NCBI RefSeq assembly: GCF_023283925.1
Contig: NZ_JAKIKX010000003.1
Span: 310,001-374,000 of the forward strand
Direction: 5' to 3'
DNA length: 64,000 nt
Origin: Shewanella marisflavi
Lineage (GTDB): Bacteria > Pseudomonadota > Gammaproteobacteria > Enterobacterales > Shewanellaceae
Shown here: piece after piece, positions 35,691 through 46,016 of the stretch
How positions within the stretch are numbered: position 1 is the first letter of the stretch
Layout: each line of letters starts with the position of its first letter
The notes under the pieces: model-generated
Seen by the model: the letters and a program-made list of their open reading frames with translations, nothing else
Told to the model about the DNA's origin: nothing
The model's database searches: none
Program-made: the position numbers and the translations under genes

Positions 35691-36374
35691 TTATCTAACA
35701 TTAGTGTTGGCCGTTAATGACTCCTCCGGAACAAACAGTATATTTGATGGGGTGACGATAAGCGGCAGTGGAATATCCCAGTGTTCGGTGGGCAGTGATT
35801 CGACCCGCTGACAGTCATGGGCATAGCCGATGGGGTAGGGTTTACCCGTAAGCTGCCAGTCGCTCAGGCAGCGGTCATAATAGCCGCCACCCATTCCCAT
35901 ACGATTCCCCTGCTCATCGAAGGCCACCAGAGGCGTAATGATGACGTCGAGATCCTGGGGCAGAATCATCTCGGTAATATCAAGCTTGGGTTCCCAAATC
36001 TTAAGGCGGTTTTGGAGCAGATGGCTGGTGGGCAGGTATCTAAAAAACAATAAATTGCCTTTAGAAAATGGGTGTAGCCTCGGCAAATAGACGGTCACGC
36101 CCTGTTGCCATAGGGTTTCAATCAGGGGCTGGGTATCGAGCTCACCATCGCTGGTGAGGTATAGCGCCACGTGTTTGGCCTGACGTTGGCGGATGATCTC
36201 CATTAGGCGAGCTGCAGCCTCGTGGGCAAATCGTTTCTGCGCATCAGCGGGGATCGCCCGTCTTGCGCTGCGGACCTTATCTCGTATGGCTTGACGATCG
36301 ATCTGCTTGGCCGCACTCGGTGTAAAGGCTGGTTTCAATATCCCTGCTCCCGTTAAAGAGGTCACTGAAGTCAT
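35691..36374 (-). CDS. fau: 5-formyltetrahydrofolate cyclo-ligase
   Basis: The ATP-dependent enzyme that converts 5-formyl-THF to 5,10-methenyl-THF. The core runs from AIRDKVRSARRAI to the ATP/substrate loop GNRMGMGGGYYDRCL near the C-terminus. It lies downstream of 6S RNA and zapA on the same strand, the arrangement widely conserved in gammaproteobacteria (zapA-ssrS-ygfA). The first 25 residues are longer than usual; a TTG near 36338 with GGGAG upstream is another possible start. Methenyl-THF metabolism also links it to the nearby glycine cleavage operon. Confidence 0.9.
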   Translation of the reverse strand: MTSVTSLTGAGILKPAFTPSAAKQIDRQAIRDKVRSARRAIPADAQKRFAHEAAARLMEIIRQRQAKHVALYLTSDGELDTQPLIETLWQQGVTVYLPRLHPFSKGNLLFFRYLPTSHLLQNRLKIWEPKLDITEMILPQDLDVIITPLVAFDEQGNRMGMGGGYYDRCLSDWQLTGKPYPIGYAHDCQRVESLPTEHWDIPLPLIVTPSNILFVPEESLTANTNVR

Positions 36375-36463
36375 TAGTGATTGAGCCACAGTCTAGCTTT
36401 GTTGTATCTGAGTTTTCAACACACTAAAGATAGAGGTTTGAATTTGATGGCGGCCAAGGCTAA

Positions 36464-36598
36464 CTTGCTTGGGATATAAAAAAGGCCGAAAAGTGACCTT
36501 TTCAGATCAATGCCTTCCAGCCTCTCTAATTTGAATTGCTCCCCAAGATGCCGTTATCTGTGTGGCCCTTGAACCCATAAGGGGGTCGAGGCGGGATG
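36464..36598 (-). repeat. Second, partial copy of the 6S RNA 3' end plus terminator
   Basis: This block repeats the sequence 135 bases further right (about 36599-36733) with scattered changes. Both contain GATATAAAAAAGGCC, the terminator arms and TTTGAATTGCTCCCCAAGAT. It comprises the last part of 6S RNA and its terminator but no 5' half, so it cannot form a complete 6S RNA. Confidence 0.8.
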
Positions 36599-36610
36599 CT
36601 TGCCTGGGAT

Positions 36611-36662
36611 ATAAAAAAGGCCGGAAGGTTATCTTTTCAGACCTATGCCTTCCAGCCTCTTT
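36611..36662 (-). terminator. Terminator after 6S RNA
   Basis: On the minus strand GGCTGGAAGG pairs with CCTTCCGGCC and is followed by TTTTTT. A diverged copy of the same terminator is at about 36475-36527. Confidence 0.75.
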
Positions 36663-36667
36663 AATTT

Positions 36668-36857
36668 GAATTGCTCCCCAAGATGCCGTTACCGGTGTAG
36701 CCCTTGAACCGTAGGTTCAAGGCGGGTAAATGATTAAATCCTAAGGCTTCTCGGTTCGCGCCGAGCTTGCGCAATGTCATCAAAACATTCACCCTGAGTT
36801 TGTAAATATCGGCACAGGGACATAACCGACTCACGCACACCACAGGGAGCAAAATTG
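36668..36857 (-). ncRNA. ssrS: 6S RNA
   Basis: Located between zapA and fau, the standard gammaproteobacterial site. Read on the minus strand it contains segments shared with E. coli 6S RNA: GTGCCGATATTTACA, ACCGAGAAGCCTTAGGA, CCTTGAACC / GGTTCAAGG hairpin and GGCATCTTGGGGAG. The 5' GCTCCC pairs with the 3' GGGAGC to close the long hairpin. Length is about 190 bases; ends are estimated from this pairing. It binds sigma-70 RNA polymerase in stationary phase. Confidence 0.88.
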
Positions 36858-36938
36858 TTGCGTATCGACTCAGGCTTGGCCTGTTAGCCTAGCGGAGATT
36901 CAAGTAATGAATCGTCTCGCCTCACGCGTAATTACAGT

Positions 36939-37247
36939 TTAATCGTCTTTCGTTGCGCGCTCAACTAGCGCACTCTCTAAGGTCGACTGCAGCAGACCGA
37001 TTTTTTCATCCATCTGCTTAATATAATCTTGATTCTTCTTCTGTTCTTCCAATAACTCGTAGCCAATATTAAGTGCCGCCATAATGGCAATTTCTTCTCT
37101 ACTTAAGTTTTTGGTACGAACACGCAGGGAACTTAGCTGCTTTTCCAGCTTGTTGGCCACATGACGCAAAGCATCTTCCTGTCCAATCGGACAAGCGATG
37201 GAGTAGGTACGGCCCAATAAGCTAATTTCTATAGCATGGCTACTCAT
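36939..37247 (-). CDS. zapA: Cell division protein ZapA
   Basis: A 102-residue FtsZ-ring-associated protein. It starts with the globular ZapA domain (EISLLGRTYSIACPIGQEDA, LRHVANKLEKQL) and continues into the long coiled-coil helix (NIGYELLEEQKKNQDYIKQM). It cross-links FtsZ filaments at midcell. It is immediately upstream of 6S RNA, as in most gammaproteobacteria, and divergent from ygfB. Confidence 0.93.
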   Translation of the reverse strand: MSSHAIEISLLGRTYSIACPIGQEDALRHVANKLEKQLSSLRVRTKNLSREEIAIMAALNIGYELLEEQKKNQDYIKQMDEKIGLLQSTLESALVERATKDD

Positions 37248-37541
37248 TTGCGATGTAGATCCTTTTATCCTGTTGTTGAGCGGACTATATCGGGCTGCCC
37301 TGGAAAGTGCAATAACACTGGGGGCTTAATAACGCTTTGTTAGATTAAATGTTGTTTAGATAACCAATAGTTTAGGTCACCGTGGTGAAAGGTGTTCGAA
37401 TTCTGCGCTAAGTGAACGCTGGCGGAGTTTAAAGGGCTCGATGGCGTCAAAATACCTTATGCTCAGCCTACCGCTTTTGGCTTGGTCGTGCAGGCCAGAT
37501 CTGCTAGCATGTCAGAAGTGATTTTACGATTGGAACCTCTT

Positions 37542-38114
37542 ATGGCAACCCCTCCCTCTTTACGTATCGAAATTCTTTTCGCCGAGCTTACAGCAGCCGA
37601 GATCGCACAACATCCCGTAGAAGTTCATGGTTCCCTTGTTGGGCTTATCTGTGGTGGTGTGGGACAGGCCAAGAGCGAGTGGATCAAGCCGCTGCTGGAG
37701 CTGATCAACGACGGTCAGTTGCCGCCACCTTCTTTGGTGCAGCTGCTTGAGGAACTCTACCAAGATACTATCGCGCGCATCACAGACGCGGAATTTGGTT
37801 TTACTCCTATGGCGCCTGAAGAGGAAGAAGCTTTAAGCAAGCGTGTCGAGGCGCTCTCTTTATGGGTGCAGAGCTTTCTTACGGGGATTGCCATGGCACA
37901 GCCTAAACTGAATCGCGCCTCGAGTGATGTGAAAGAGGTGATTAAAGATTTGGCAGAGATCGCTCAGGTTGAATTTGATGTGGCCGAAGATGAAGAGTCT
38001 GAAGCGGCTTATATTGAGCTGATGGAGTTTGCCCGCATGGCGGCGCTGCTCTGTTATGCCGAATTCGGTCCAGAACCGAGCGAGATCAAAGATCAAGACC
38101 CCATGATTCATTAA
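37542..38114 (+). CDS. ygfB: UPF0149 family protein YgfB
   Basis: A 190-residue protein of the UPF0149/YgfB family, with HPVEVHGSLVGLICGG corresponding to the E. coli HGLISGMICGG motif and a C-terminal MEFARMAALLCYAEF helix. The start at 37542 gives the family's normal length and has GGAA upstream; an earlier frame start at 37482 is less likely. In Pseudomonas a YgfB homologue affects beta-lactam resistance gene expression. It leads the ubiH/ubiI cluster; E. coli has pepP between ygfB and ubiH, which is absent here. Confidence 0.88.
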   Translation: MATPPSLRIEILFAELTAAEIAQHPVEVHGSLVGLICGGVGQAKSEWIKPLLELINDGQLPPPSLVQLLEELYQDTIARITDAEFGFTPMAPEEEEALSKRVEALSLWVQSFLTGIAMAQPKLNRASSDVKEVIKDLAEIAQVEFDVAEDEESEAAYIELMEFARMAALLCYAEFGPEPSEIKDQDPMIH

Positions 38115-38174
38115 TATTGTCTGCATTTATCGGGGCGAGCAGGGTTAACTGCTTGCCACAGAAAGAGAAAGTGA

Positions 38175-39419
38175 ATGACCACTTCGTCTACCCCTAATAA
38201 CGCATTTGATATTGCCATCGTTGGCGGTGCCATGGCCGGTGCCACCTTGGCACTTGGGCTGGCTAACCTGGCACAGGTTCAGCAGCGACCGCTGCGTATT
38301 GCGCTTATTGAAGCCAATCGCCCAGGTGATGGCCATCCCGGCTTCGATGCCCGCTCCATCGCTATCGCTCAGGGCTCCATATTCGAACTCGAACGTCTAG
38401 GTATCTGGCCTAAATTGTCCCACCTGGGCACGGCGATAGAAAATATTCATGTTTCAGATCGTGGCCATTTTGGCATGACCACACTTAACGCCAGTGATTT
38501 TCATCTGCCGTATCTGGGCCAGGTGGTGGAGCTTGAGCGGGTCGGTGCCAAACTGTTTAGCCTGCTGGAGCAACAGGATGTCAGCCTGTTCTGTCCTGCT
38601 AAGGTGGCCAGTATCGTCGCCGGAGTAGATGCTCAGCAATTGACACTAGACGATGGCACTGCCATCAGCGCCAAGCTGGTCGTGGCCGCCGATGGTTTGA
38701 ATTCTAAGATCAGACAAGATTTTAAGCAGCCGCTTGAACAGGTGGATTTCGAGCAGGTCGCGGTGGTGGCCAATGTGCTCACCGATAAGCCACATCAAGA
38801 ATGGGCCTATGAGCGCTTTACCGACAGTGGTCCGTTGGCTATCTTGCCTATGGCTAATGTCGATGGTCAGTCCCGTGTCTCCTTGGTGTGGGCCTTGGCG
38901 CCCGAACATGCCGAGCTAATGCTAGGAGCGGAAAAGAGCGCGTTTTTAGATGCGCTGCAAGATGCCTTTGGTTATCGAGCCGGTCGATTTATCGACGTGG
39001 GCGAGCGCTATGCCTATCCACTCAAGCTGTCTTACATGGCGCGCCCCATTTATCAGCGCACCGTATTTATCGGCAACGCAGCGCAGACACTGCATCCCAT
39101 CGCAGGTCAGGGCTTTAACCTGGGGCTAAGGGATCTGGTCTGCTTGCTCGAGGTGATCGGCGAGGCGCTCGAACAGGGCGAGGATATTGGCGGTGCCAAG
39201 CTAACCCATGAATATCTGAGTCGCCGTCAGCAAGATCGCGACGCCACCATAGCTAATGTCGAATTCTTAGTGCGCGGTTTCTCTAATCAGTATTGGCCTC
39301 TGGTAGCCGGACGTAACCTAGGGCTGCGGCTACTCTCCTGGTGCCCGCCGCTTAAGACGCCTATTGCTCGTAAAGCCATGGGGTGGAAATCGCCCCAATC
39401 TGCCAGCCAGTTTCGATAA
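38175..39419 (+). CDS. ubiH: Ubiquinone biosynthesis hydroxylase UbiH
   Basis: A 414-residue FAD-dependent monooxygenase of the UbiH/Coq6 family. The Rossmann FAD site is FDIAIVGGAMAGATLALGLA, the DG motif is VVAADGLNSKIRQ, and the second FAD motif reads FIGNAAQTLHPIAGQGFNLG (Asn in place of the common Asp). It hydroxylates the ubiquinone ring, in E. coli at C6 of the methoxyphenol intermediate. The related gene that follows begins 12 bases after its stop. Assignment as UbiH over its paralogue rests on gene order and the GNAAQ variant. Confidence 0.88.
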   Translation: MTTSSTPNNAFDIAIVGGAMAGATLALGLANLAQVQQRPLRIALIEANRPGDGHPGFDARSIAIAQGSIFELERLGIWPKLSHLGTAIENIHVSDRGHFGMTTLNASDFHLPYLGQVVELERVGAKLFSLLEQQDVSLFCPAKVASIVAGVDAQQLTLDDGTAISAKLVVAADGLNSKIRQDFKQPLEQVDFEQVAVVANVLTDKPHQEWAYERFTDSGPLAILPMANVDGQSRVSLVWALAPEHAELMLGAEKSAFLDALQDAFGYRAGRFIDVGERYAYPLKLSYMARPIYQRTVFIGNAAQTLHPIAGQGFNLGLRDLVCLLEVIGEALEQGEDIGGAKLTHEYLSRRQQDRDATIANVEFLVRGFSNQYWPLVAGRNLGLRLLSWCPPLKTPIARKAMGWKSPQSASQFR

Positions 39420-39430
39420 AGGATCTTTAT

Positions 39431-40639
39431 ATGTTCAGTACACAAACCTATGACGTGGCTATTGTCGGCGGAGGCATGGTGGGCTTGGCAACTGCCATCG
39501 GCCTTGGGCAAGAAGGCTTGCGGGTCGTGGTGATCGACGCCAGTGAAACCCATGCCGTATCGGGCGAGGCCAGGCTGCGTGTCAGCGCCATCAACAAGGC
39601 CAGTCAACGATTGCTTACCCATCTGGGAGCCTGGGCTTATATCGACGAGTCCCGCATCGGCCCCTATCAGAAGATGGCGGTGTGGGATAAGGATAGCTTG
39701 GGCAAGATAGGCTTCGATGCCCATTCGATTAGCGAGCAGACTCTGGGCAGCATCATAGAGAACGACAACATCAGCCATGCGCTGGCGACCCGAGCCAGTG
39801 AGCTAACTGAAATCACTCACCTGGAAAATCATCGTTTGGAAAAGATCGCCTTTGGTGAGCGTGAGGCCTGGTTGACCCTGGATAATGGCGACAACCTGTC
39901 GGCGGCGCTGGTGATTGGCGCTGATGGTGCCAACTCCTGGGTGCGCGAGCAATGTAAGATCCCCATGACTTTTTGGGACTATGGCCATAACGCCATTGTT
40001 GCCTCGATTCGCACCGAGCTGCCCCACAACGCCACCGCCAGACAGGTGTTCTTAAGCGAAGGCCCATTGGCGTTTCTGCCACTATTTGAAAAAGATCTCT
40101 GCTCTATCGTCTGGTCGGTGCCGCCGGCCAAGGCGCAAAGCCTCTTGGAAGGTGACAAGGTGCAGTTTGAGCGCAGTTTAACGGCCGCCTTCGACGGTAA
40201 GCTGGGCATGTGCAAGCTTGAGAGTGAGCCGCAGGCCTTCCCGCTACGGATGCGTTATGCCCGTCACTTTGCCCGTCATCGCCTGGTGCTTGCCGGGGAT
40301 GCGGCTCACACCATACACCCGCTGGCAGGTCAGGGCGTCAACTTAGGTTTTCTAGACGCCGCGGCTATTATCGAGACGCTGAGTGAGCTAAAGGCCAAGG
40401 GCAAAGATATTGGCGATTATGCCAATTTACGTGCCCTTGAGCGTTGGCGTAAGGCCGATGCGCTGGAGATGATCGCGGCGATGGAAGGCTTTAAACGCTT
40501 GTTCGAAGGCAGCAATCCGGTTAAGAAGGCCCTGCGCGATCTGGGCCTTAACCTGGTTGATAACCTTTCTCCTGTGAAAACACTGTTTATGCAACAGGCT
40601 ATGGGTAACAAAACCCGCTTGCCTGAGTTGTGTAAGTAG
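39431..40639 (+). CDS. ubiI: Ubiquinone biosynthesis FAD hydroxylase UbiI (VisC-type)
   Basis: A 402-residue paralogue of UbiH. FAD motifs are YDVAIVGGGMVGLATAIGL, VIGADGANSWVRE and LAGDAAHTIHPLAGQGVNLG. Gene order (ygfB, ubiH, this gene, gcvTHP) matches the E. coli ubiI/visC locus, where UbiI hydroxylates C5 of the ring. Some annotations would call it UbiF-like. AGGA lies nine bases before 39431, which sets the start after the ubiH stop. Confidence 0.85.
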   Translation: MFSTQTYDVAIVGGGMVGLATAIGLGQEGLRVVVIDASETHAVSGEARLRVSAINKASQRLLTHLGAWAYIDESRIGPYQKMAVWDKDSLGKIGFDAHSISEQTLGSIIENDNISHALATRASELTEITHLENHRLEKIAFGEREAWLTLDNGDNLSAALVIGADGANSWVREQCKIPMTFWDYGHNAIVASIRTELPHNATARQVFLSEGPLAFLPLFEKDLCSIVWSVPPAKAQSLLEGDKVQFERSLTAAFDGKLGMCKLESEPQAFPLRMRYARHFARHRLVLAGDAAHTIHPLAGQGVNLGFLDAAAIIETLSELKAKGKDIGDYANLRALERWRKADALEMIAAMEGFKRLFEGSNPVKKALRDLGLNLVDNLSPVKTLFMQQAMGNKTRLPELCK

Positions 40640-41115
40640 GTCGTGCTAGAATGCGGCGCCTTATCATTTTGTTTTTAAATACAAGTGGTTGACATCATTT
40701 GATTTGATATACGGATTTTCATGTAACAAAACTACATTTTAAACATGAGAAAAAGTAATGGAAAAATGGTTCGGATTAGAAAATTCTCTTGTATACAAAA
40801 CTGTGACGCAAGGTATAATTTCGCCGCATTTTGATACCAAACACGTATCTTAAAACAAAATTTGTTGATGCATCTTATTCGACGCAATTGATGCAAAAAC
40901 TCATCTTTGCAATCACATCCTGGCCCTATGTACCCTAGGTTCAGGTGTGTCAGTTCGAGGCGGTTTACGATGACCGTCTGCATCGCTTAAGCCTATTGAT
41001 GACAAGAGAGTGCTTGACCGACCCTTTCGGCCTTAGCCCCATTTCATCAATCACGCCCTAGCACTGAGGCACCGCCAGGTAAGACCCGAAAAGGGCAAAA
41101 AAAGAAGAGATAATA
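40640..41115 (+). promoter_or_regulatory. gcv operon promoter and long leader
   Basis: A 476-base gap. GGTATAATTT provides a strong -10 (TATAAT at 40814-40819), with a weak -35 around 40789. Transcription from there would give a leader of about 290 bases before gcvT, containing CCTTTCGGCC, a GAGAGTGCTT segment and several small stems. The glycine riboswitch core (ACCGAAGG...CTCAGG) was searched by eye and not found. The AAGAAGAGA just before the start codon is the likely ribosome site. Confidence 0.5.
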
Positions 41116-42210
41116 ATGGCTAATAAAACTGTACTCTTTAACAAGCACCTAGAAGCTAACGCCAAAATGGTCGACTTCCACGGTTGGGACATGCCGCTAA
41201 ACTACGGCTCTCAAATCGAAGAACACCATGTAGTGCGTCAAGACGCAGGTATGTTTGACGTGTCTCACATGACAGTAGTTGATGTTACGGGTGCTGAGGC
41301 CTGTGCTTTTCTTCGTAAACTGCTGGCTAATGACGTCGCCAAACTTAAGGTGCCAGGTAAGGCACTCTACGGTGGCATGTTAGACCATAATGCAGGCGTT
41401 ATTGACGACCTGATCACCTATTATCTCAGCGACACCCATTACCGTATCGTAGTGAACTCGGCGACTCGCGAAAAAGACCTCGCCTGGATCAACGAGCAAG
41501 TTAAAGGCTATGACGTAACCGTCACTGAGCGTCCTGAACTGTCTATGATCGCCGTTCAAGGTCCTAACGCTAAGGCGAAAGCCGCAGCGGTATTTACCGA
41601 CGAGCAAAACGCCGCAGTAGAAGGCATGAAGCCTTTCTTCGGTGTGCAGTCTGGCTCTCTCTTTATTGCGACCACAGGTTACACAGGCGAAGCCGGTTAC
41701 GAAATCATCGTACCTGAAGCCGAAGCCGAAGCCCTGTGGCAAGCTCTGTTAGACGCTGGCGTTAAGCCATGTGGTCTGGGCGCCCGTGACACCCTACGTT
41801 TAGAAGCTGGTATGAACCTTTATGGCCAGGACATGGACGAGAGCGTTAACCCGCTGGCGGCCAACATGGGGTGGACCATAGCCTGGGAACCTGAAGACCG
41901 TGACTTTATCGGCCGTGAAGCGCTGACCGCTATTAAAGCGGCAGGCACAGAGAAGCTAGTTGGTCTGGTGATGGAAGCTAAGGGCGTACTGCGCACCGGC
42001 ATGTCAGTATTTTTCACCGACGCAAACGGCGTTGAACAGCAAGGCACTATCACCAGTGGCACCTTCTCACCAACACTAGGTTACTCAATCGCCATGGCGC
42101 GTGTGCCTAATTCTGTTGGCGATGTCGCAGAAGTAGAGATGCGCAAGAAGCGCGTCCCTGTTAAAGTGATCGCACCTAGCTTCGTGCGTAACGGTAAGCA
42201 GGCCTTCTAA
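41116..42210 (+). CDS. gcvT: Glycine cleavage system T protein (aminomethyltransferase)
   Basis: A 364-residue enzyme that transfers the methylene group from aminomethylated lipoyl-GcvH to tetrahydrofolate, releasing ammonia. The sequence is collinear with E. coli Gcv[32 protein letters not shown], the folate site around [30 protein letters not shown]. It is the first gene of gcvT-gcvH-gcvP. Codon use in the operon is biased toward a few codons, consistent with high expression. Confidence 0.96.
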   Translation: MANKTVLFNKHLEANAKMVDFHGWDMPLNYGSQIEEHHVVRQDAGMFDVSHMTVVDVTGAEACAFLRKLLANDVAKLKVPGKALYGGMLDHNAGVIDDLITYYLSDTHYRIVVNSATREKDLAWINEQVKGYDVTVTERPELSMIAVQGPNAKAKAAAVFTDEQNAAVEGMKPFFGVQSGSLFIATTGYTGEAGYEIIVPEAEAEALWQALLDAGVKPCGLGARDTLRLEAGMNLYGQDMDESVNPLAANMGWTIAWEPEDRDFIGREALTAIKAAGTEKLVGLVMEAKGVLRTGMSVFFTDANGVEQQGTITSGTFSPTLGYSIAMARVPNSVGDVAEVEMRKKRVPVKVIAPSFVRNGKQAF

Positions 42211-42414
42211 CTGTTTGATAAGGGTTATCTCTGTTTAGCCGCCGGGCTGTCGAAAGGGCAATGGCGGGCCTGAGTTGCTGTGCATTATGCAACCTAAGCA
42301 ACTTAGGCCAAAGCTGCTAAAATATCGGCTGACCCAGTCGAATGACAGGCGCTTGAGTGGTTATACAGTCTTAGTTTTTAAAAATTTAGCACTACGGAAC
42401 AAGGAACAAAAATA

Positions 42415-42804
42415 ATGAGCAATATTCCGACTGAATTGAAATACGCTTCTTCACACGAATGGATCCGCAAAGAAGAAGACGGTTCATACACTGTTGGTAT
42501 CAGTGAGCACGCCCAAGAACTTCTAGGCGACATGGTATTCGTTGAGCTACCAGAAGTTGGCGACACTGTTAGCGCTGGTGATGACTGTGCGGTAGCCGAG
42601 TCGGTAAAAGCCGCTTCAGACATCTACGCGCCACTTTCAGGTGAAGTTATTGCGGTTAACGAAGCCCTAGAAGATTCTCCTGAGCTGGTTAACAGCGACG
42701 CTTACGGTGATGGCTGGTTCTTCCGCATCACGCCAAGCGACCTGAGCGAACTAGACAATTTGCTTGATGCCGAAGGCTATCAAGCGGTTATCGACGAAGA
42801 GTAA
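42415..42804 (+). CDS. gcvH: Glycine cleavage system H protein
   Basis: A 129-residue lipoyl carrier protein that shuttles the aminomethyl group between GcvP, GcvT and the dihydrolipoamide dehydrogenase. The lipoylation site is Lys65 in [13 protein letters not shown]. It lies 204 bases after gcvT; the gap shows no terminator. A hairpin follows before gcvP. Confidence 0.96.
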   Translation: MSNIPTELKYASSHEWIRKEEDGSYTVGISEHAQELLGDMVFVELPEVGDTVSAGDDCAVAESVKAASDIYAPLSGEVIAVNEALEDSPELVNSDAYGDGWFFRITPSDLSELDNLLDAEGYQAVIDEE

Positions 42805-42817
42805 TTGTCGATGCCTA

Positions 42818-42850
42818 CGAAGCCCCATATCGCAAAGAGATGGGGCTTCG
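42818..42850 (+). terminator. Hairpin between gcvH and gcvP
   Basis: Perfect 11-base arms CGAAGCCCCAT / ATGGGGCTTCG with an 11-base loop, followed by only scattered T residues. Probably a partial terminator or RNA-stability element that lowers gcvP relative to gcvTH. Confidence 0.6.
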
Positions 42851-42975
42851 TTCGTTATAAGCCCGGGCATTATGCTAGTGGCGTATGACGAAAAGTAGAA
42901 CCACATCAAACAACGAGACCGGTAACACCAGCCCCCTACAGCTAGGATACTGGCAAAAATGGAACTAGGTTAATC

Positions 42976-45864
42976 ATGACCACTGAAACCCTCACTCAGT
43001 TAGAGCAGCACGAACTATTTATCCGTCGTCATATCGGCTCGGACAACGCAGAACAGCAAGAGATGCTGAACTTCGTTGGTGCAGAATCTTTAGAAGATTT
43101 AACGCAGCAGATAGTCCCTGAGTCGATTCGTCTTGGACGCGACCTTGCCGTTGGCAGCGCCTGTGGCGAAGCCGAAGGCCTTGGTGCAATTCGTAAGTAC
43201 GCGGATAAGAACAAGGTGTTCAAGAGCTATATCGGCATGGGTTACTACGGCACTATCGTGCCAAGCGTGATTCAGCGTAACGTATTCGAAAATCCAGGTT
43301 GGTACACAGCGTATACTCCATACCAGCCTGAGATCGCCCAGGGCCGTTTGGAAGCCATCCTGAACTTCCAACAGCTGTCGATGGATCTTACCGGTCTTGA
43401 TCTGGCCTCTGCCTCTTTGCTAGATGAAGCCACTGCGGCTGCCGAAGCCATGGCGTTGGCTAAGCGTGTCTCTAAGGCGAAGAAAGCTAACATCTTCTTC
43501 ATCGCCGACGATGTGTTCCCACAGACTATCGACGTGGTAAAGACCCGCGCCGAGTGTTTTGGTTTCGAAATCGTAGTTGGCCCAGCCAGCGAAGCGGTTA
43601 ACTATGAGCTGTTTGGTGCCTTGTTCCAATACACCAACCACTATGGTCAAATCACCGACTTCACCGAGCTGTTTGCCGCGCTGCAAGAGAAGAAAGCTAT
43701 CGTGACTGTGGCCGCTGACATCATGTCACTGGTATCACTTAAGTCACCGGGTTCAATGGGCGCCGATGTCGTATTCGGTAGCGCCCAGCGTTTCGGCGTG
43801 CCAATGGGCTTTGGTGGTCCACACGCTGCCTTCTTCGTGACCCGTGATCAGCACAAGCGTTCACTACCAGGCCGTATTATCGGTGTGTCACAAGATACTC
43901 GTGGTAACCGCGCCCTGCGTATGGCGATGCAGACTCGTGAGCAGCATATCCGCCGCGAGAAAGCTAACTCAAACATCTGTACTGCACAGGTACTGCTGGC
44001 CAACATGGCCTCTTTCTACGCCGTATTCCATGGCCCACAAGGCCTGAAGATTATCGCCGACCGTATCCACCGTCTGGCCGATATCTTTGCCGCTGGCTTG
44101 AAGGCTAAAGGCGTTGAGCTGGTAAACAATACTTGGTTCGATACCGTTTCCTTCAAGGTTGCAGATAGCGCCGCCGTGCAGGCTCGCGCCATCGCGGGTG
44201 AAGTTAACCTGCGTATCGACAGTGATGGCATCTTAGGTGTTGCCATGGCTGAGACCACCACTCGTGAAGATGTGGCGCAGCTGTTTGATATCGTTCTGGG
44301 TGAAGGCCATGGTCTGGATGTGGCGGCAATTGACGCCGACATCATCGCTAATGGCAGCAACTCAATTCCAGCCGAGCTAGTTCGTAAAGACGCTATCCTT
44401 GAGCATCCAACGTTCAATCGCTACCACAGCGAAACAGAGATGATGCGTTACATCAAGCGTCTGGAAAACAAAGATTTAGCACTGAACCACTCGATGATCT
44501 CACTGGGTTCTTGCACCATGAAGCTGAACGCGGCAACCGAGATGATGCCTGTGAGCTGGCCAGAATTTGGCAACATGCATCCTTTCTGCCCGCAAGATCA
44601 GGCCCAAGGTTACGCAGAGCTTATCGAAGAACTGTCAAACTGGTTGGTTGACATCACTGGCTACGACGCTATGTGTATGCAGCCTAACTCGGGTGCATCG
44701 GGCGAATACGCTGGCTTGCTGGCTATCAAGAAGTACCACGAGTCTCGCGGTGAAGGCCACAGAAACGTCTGTCTTATCCCTCAGTCTGCCCACGGTACTA
44801 ACCCGGCTTCGGCCCAGCTTGCTGGCATGAAGATTGTGGTTACCGCCTGTGACAAACAGGGTAACGTGGATATGGAAGATCTTAAGGCTAAGGCTGCCGA
44901 AGTGGCCGAAAACCTGTCTTGCATCATGGTCACCTACCCATCGACTCACGGTGTGTACGAAGAGACCATCAGCGAGATCTGTGAAGTGATTCATCAGCAT
45001 GGCGGTCAGGTATATCTGGACGGTGCCAACATGAACGCTCAGGTAGGCCTTACCACACCAGGTTCAATCGGCGCAGACGTGTCGCACCTTAACCTGCATA
45101 AGACCTTCGCAATTCCACACGGTGGCGGCGGACCAGGTATGGGCCCAATCGGCGTGAAAGCACACCTTGCGCCATTCGTTGCAGGTCACGCTGTGGTTAA
45201 GCATGGTCGTGAGTCAGACAACAACGGTGCGGTATCGGCAGCGCCATATGGTAGCGCCAGCATCCTGCCTATCACCTGGATGTACATCAAGCTACTGGGG
45301 TACCAGGGCCTGAGACAGTCTACTCAGATGGCACTGCTTAACGCTAACTATGTGATGAAGAAGCTGTCTGCTCATTACCCTGTGCTGTACACAGGCCGTA
45401 ATGACCGCGTAGCGCACGAATGTATTATCGACCTGCGTCCATTGAAAGAAGCCTCTGGCGTTACCGAAATGGACATTGCTAAGCGTTTGAACGACTACGG
45501 TTTCCACGCACCGACCATGAGCTTCCCAGTTGCCGGTACCCTGATGATCGAGCCGACAGAGTCTGAGTCTAAGGCTGAACTGGATCGCTTCATCGAAGCC
45601 ATGGTAGCGATTCGCGGCGAGATCGCCAAGGTTGAAGCAGGTGAGTGGCCAGCGGACAATAACCCGCTGCACAACGCGCCGCACACCATGGCCGATATCA
45701 TGGATCCTGAGTTCGACTCACGTCCATACAGTCGTGAAATCGCCGTGTTCCCAACGGCTGCAGTGAAGGCAAACAAGTTCTGGCCGACAGTGAATCGTAT
45801 CGATGACGTGTACGGCGACCGTAATCTAATGTGCTCGTGTGCACCGATTGACGATTACAAGTAA
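42976..45864 (+). CDS. gcvP: Glycine dehydrogenase (decarboxylating), P protein
   Basis: A 962-residue single-chain P protein that decarboxylates glycine using PLP and loads the aminomethyl group onto GcvH. The N-terminal half begins [17 protein letters not shown] and the C-terminal half carries the PLP lysine, Lys709, in [17 protein letters not shown]. The length matches E. coli GcvP. With gcvT and gcvH it forms the complete glycine cleavage operon except for the shared lipoamide dehydrogenase. Confidence 0.97.
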   Translation: MTTETLTQLEQHELFIRRHIGSDNAEQQEMLNFVGAESLEDLTQQIVPESIRLGRDLAVGSACGEAEGLGAIRKYADKNKVFKSYIGMGYYGTIVPSVIQRNVFENPGWYTAYTPYQPEIAQGRLEAILNFQQLSMDLTGLDLASASLLDEATAAAEAMALAKRVSKAKKANIFFIADDVFPQTIDVVKTRAECFGFEIVVGPASEAVNYELFGALFQYTNHYGQITDFTELFAALQEKKAIVTVAADIMSLVSLKSPGSMGADVVFGSAQRFGVPMGFGGPHAAFFVTRDQHKRSLPGRIIGVSQDTRGNRALRMAMQTREQHIRREKANSNICTAQVLLANMASFYAVFHGPQGLKIIADRIHRLADIFAAGLKAKGVELVNNTWFDTVSFKVADSAAVQARAIAGEVNLRIDSDGILGVAMAETTTREDVAQLFDIVLGEGHGLDVAAIDADIIANGSNSIPAELVRKDAILEHPTFNRYHSETEMMRYIKRLENKDLALNHSMISLGSCTMKLNAATEMMPVSWPEFGNMHPFCPQDQAQGYAELIEELSNWLVDITGYDAMCMQPNSGASGEYAGLLAIKKYHESRGEGHRNVCLIPQSAHGTNPASAQLAGMKIVVTACDKQGNVDMEDLKAKAAEVAENLSCIMVTYPSTHGVYEETISEICEVIHQHGGQVYLDGANMNAQVGLTTPGSIGADVSHLNLHKTFAIPHGGGGPGMGPIGVKAHLAPFVAGHAVVKHGRESDNNGAVSAAPYGSASILPITWMYIKLLGYQGLRQSTQMALLNANYVMKKLSAHYPVLYTGRNDRVAHECIIDLRPLKEASGVTEMDIAKRLNDYGFHAPTMSFPVAGTLMIEPTESESKAELDRFIEAMVAIRGEIAKVEAGEWPADNNPLHNAPHTMADIMDPEFDSRPYSREIAVFPTAAVKANKFWPTVNRIDDVYGDRNLMCSCAPIDDYK

Positions 45865-45902
45865 ATGACTACTTGGCCTCGATAATACGGCGTCATCCTG
45901 TT

Positions 45903-45945
45903 GTTTTCACTGCTCATTGACTAGAGTCAACTGCGCGGCGAAAAC
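45903..45945. repeat. Structured intergenic repeat, diverged copy
   Basis: A GTTTTC...GAAAAC outer stem and TTGACT-AG-AGTCAA inner palindrome flanking TGCTCA and CTGCGCG. It shares this architecture with the hairpins in the two tandem copies downstream but lacks their surrounding sequence. Confidence 0.65.
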
Positions 45946-46016
45946 AGCAGGTTTCCTTGTCTTATCTTCGGCAGTAACGTCATTTGGGATTTATACGGCA
46001 CCGACCATAATAAAAA

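Noticed and set aside
40820..41115. Glycine riboswitch upstream of gcvT
   Set aside because: The GAGAG and GCCAGGTAAG fragments look suggestive, but the core ACCGAAGG and CTCAGG motifs with correct spacing are missing, so it is reported only as an unassigned leader.
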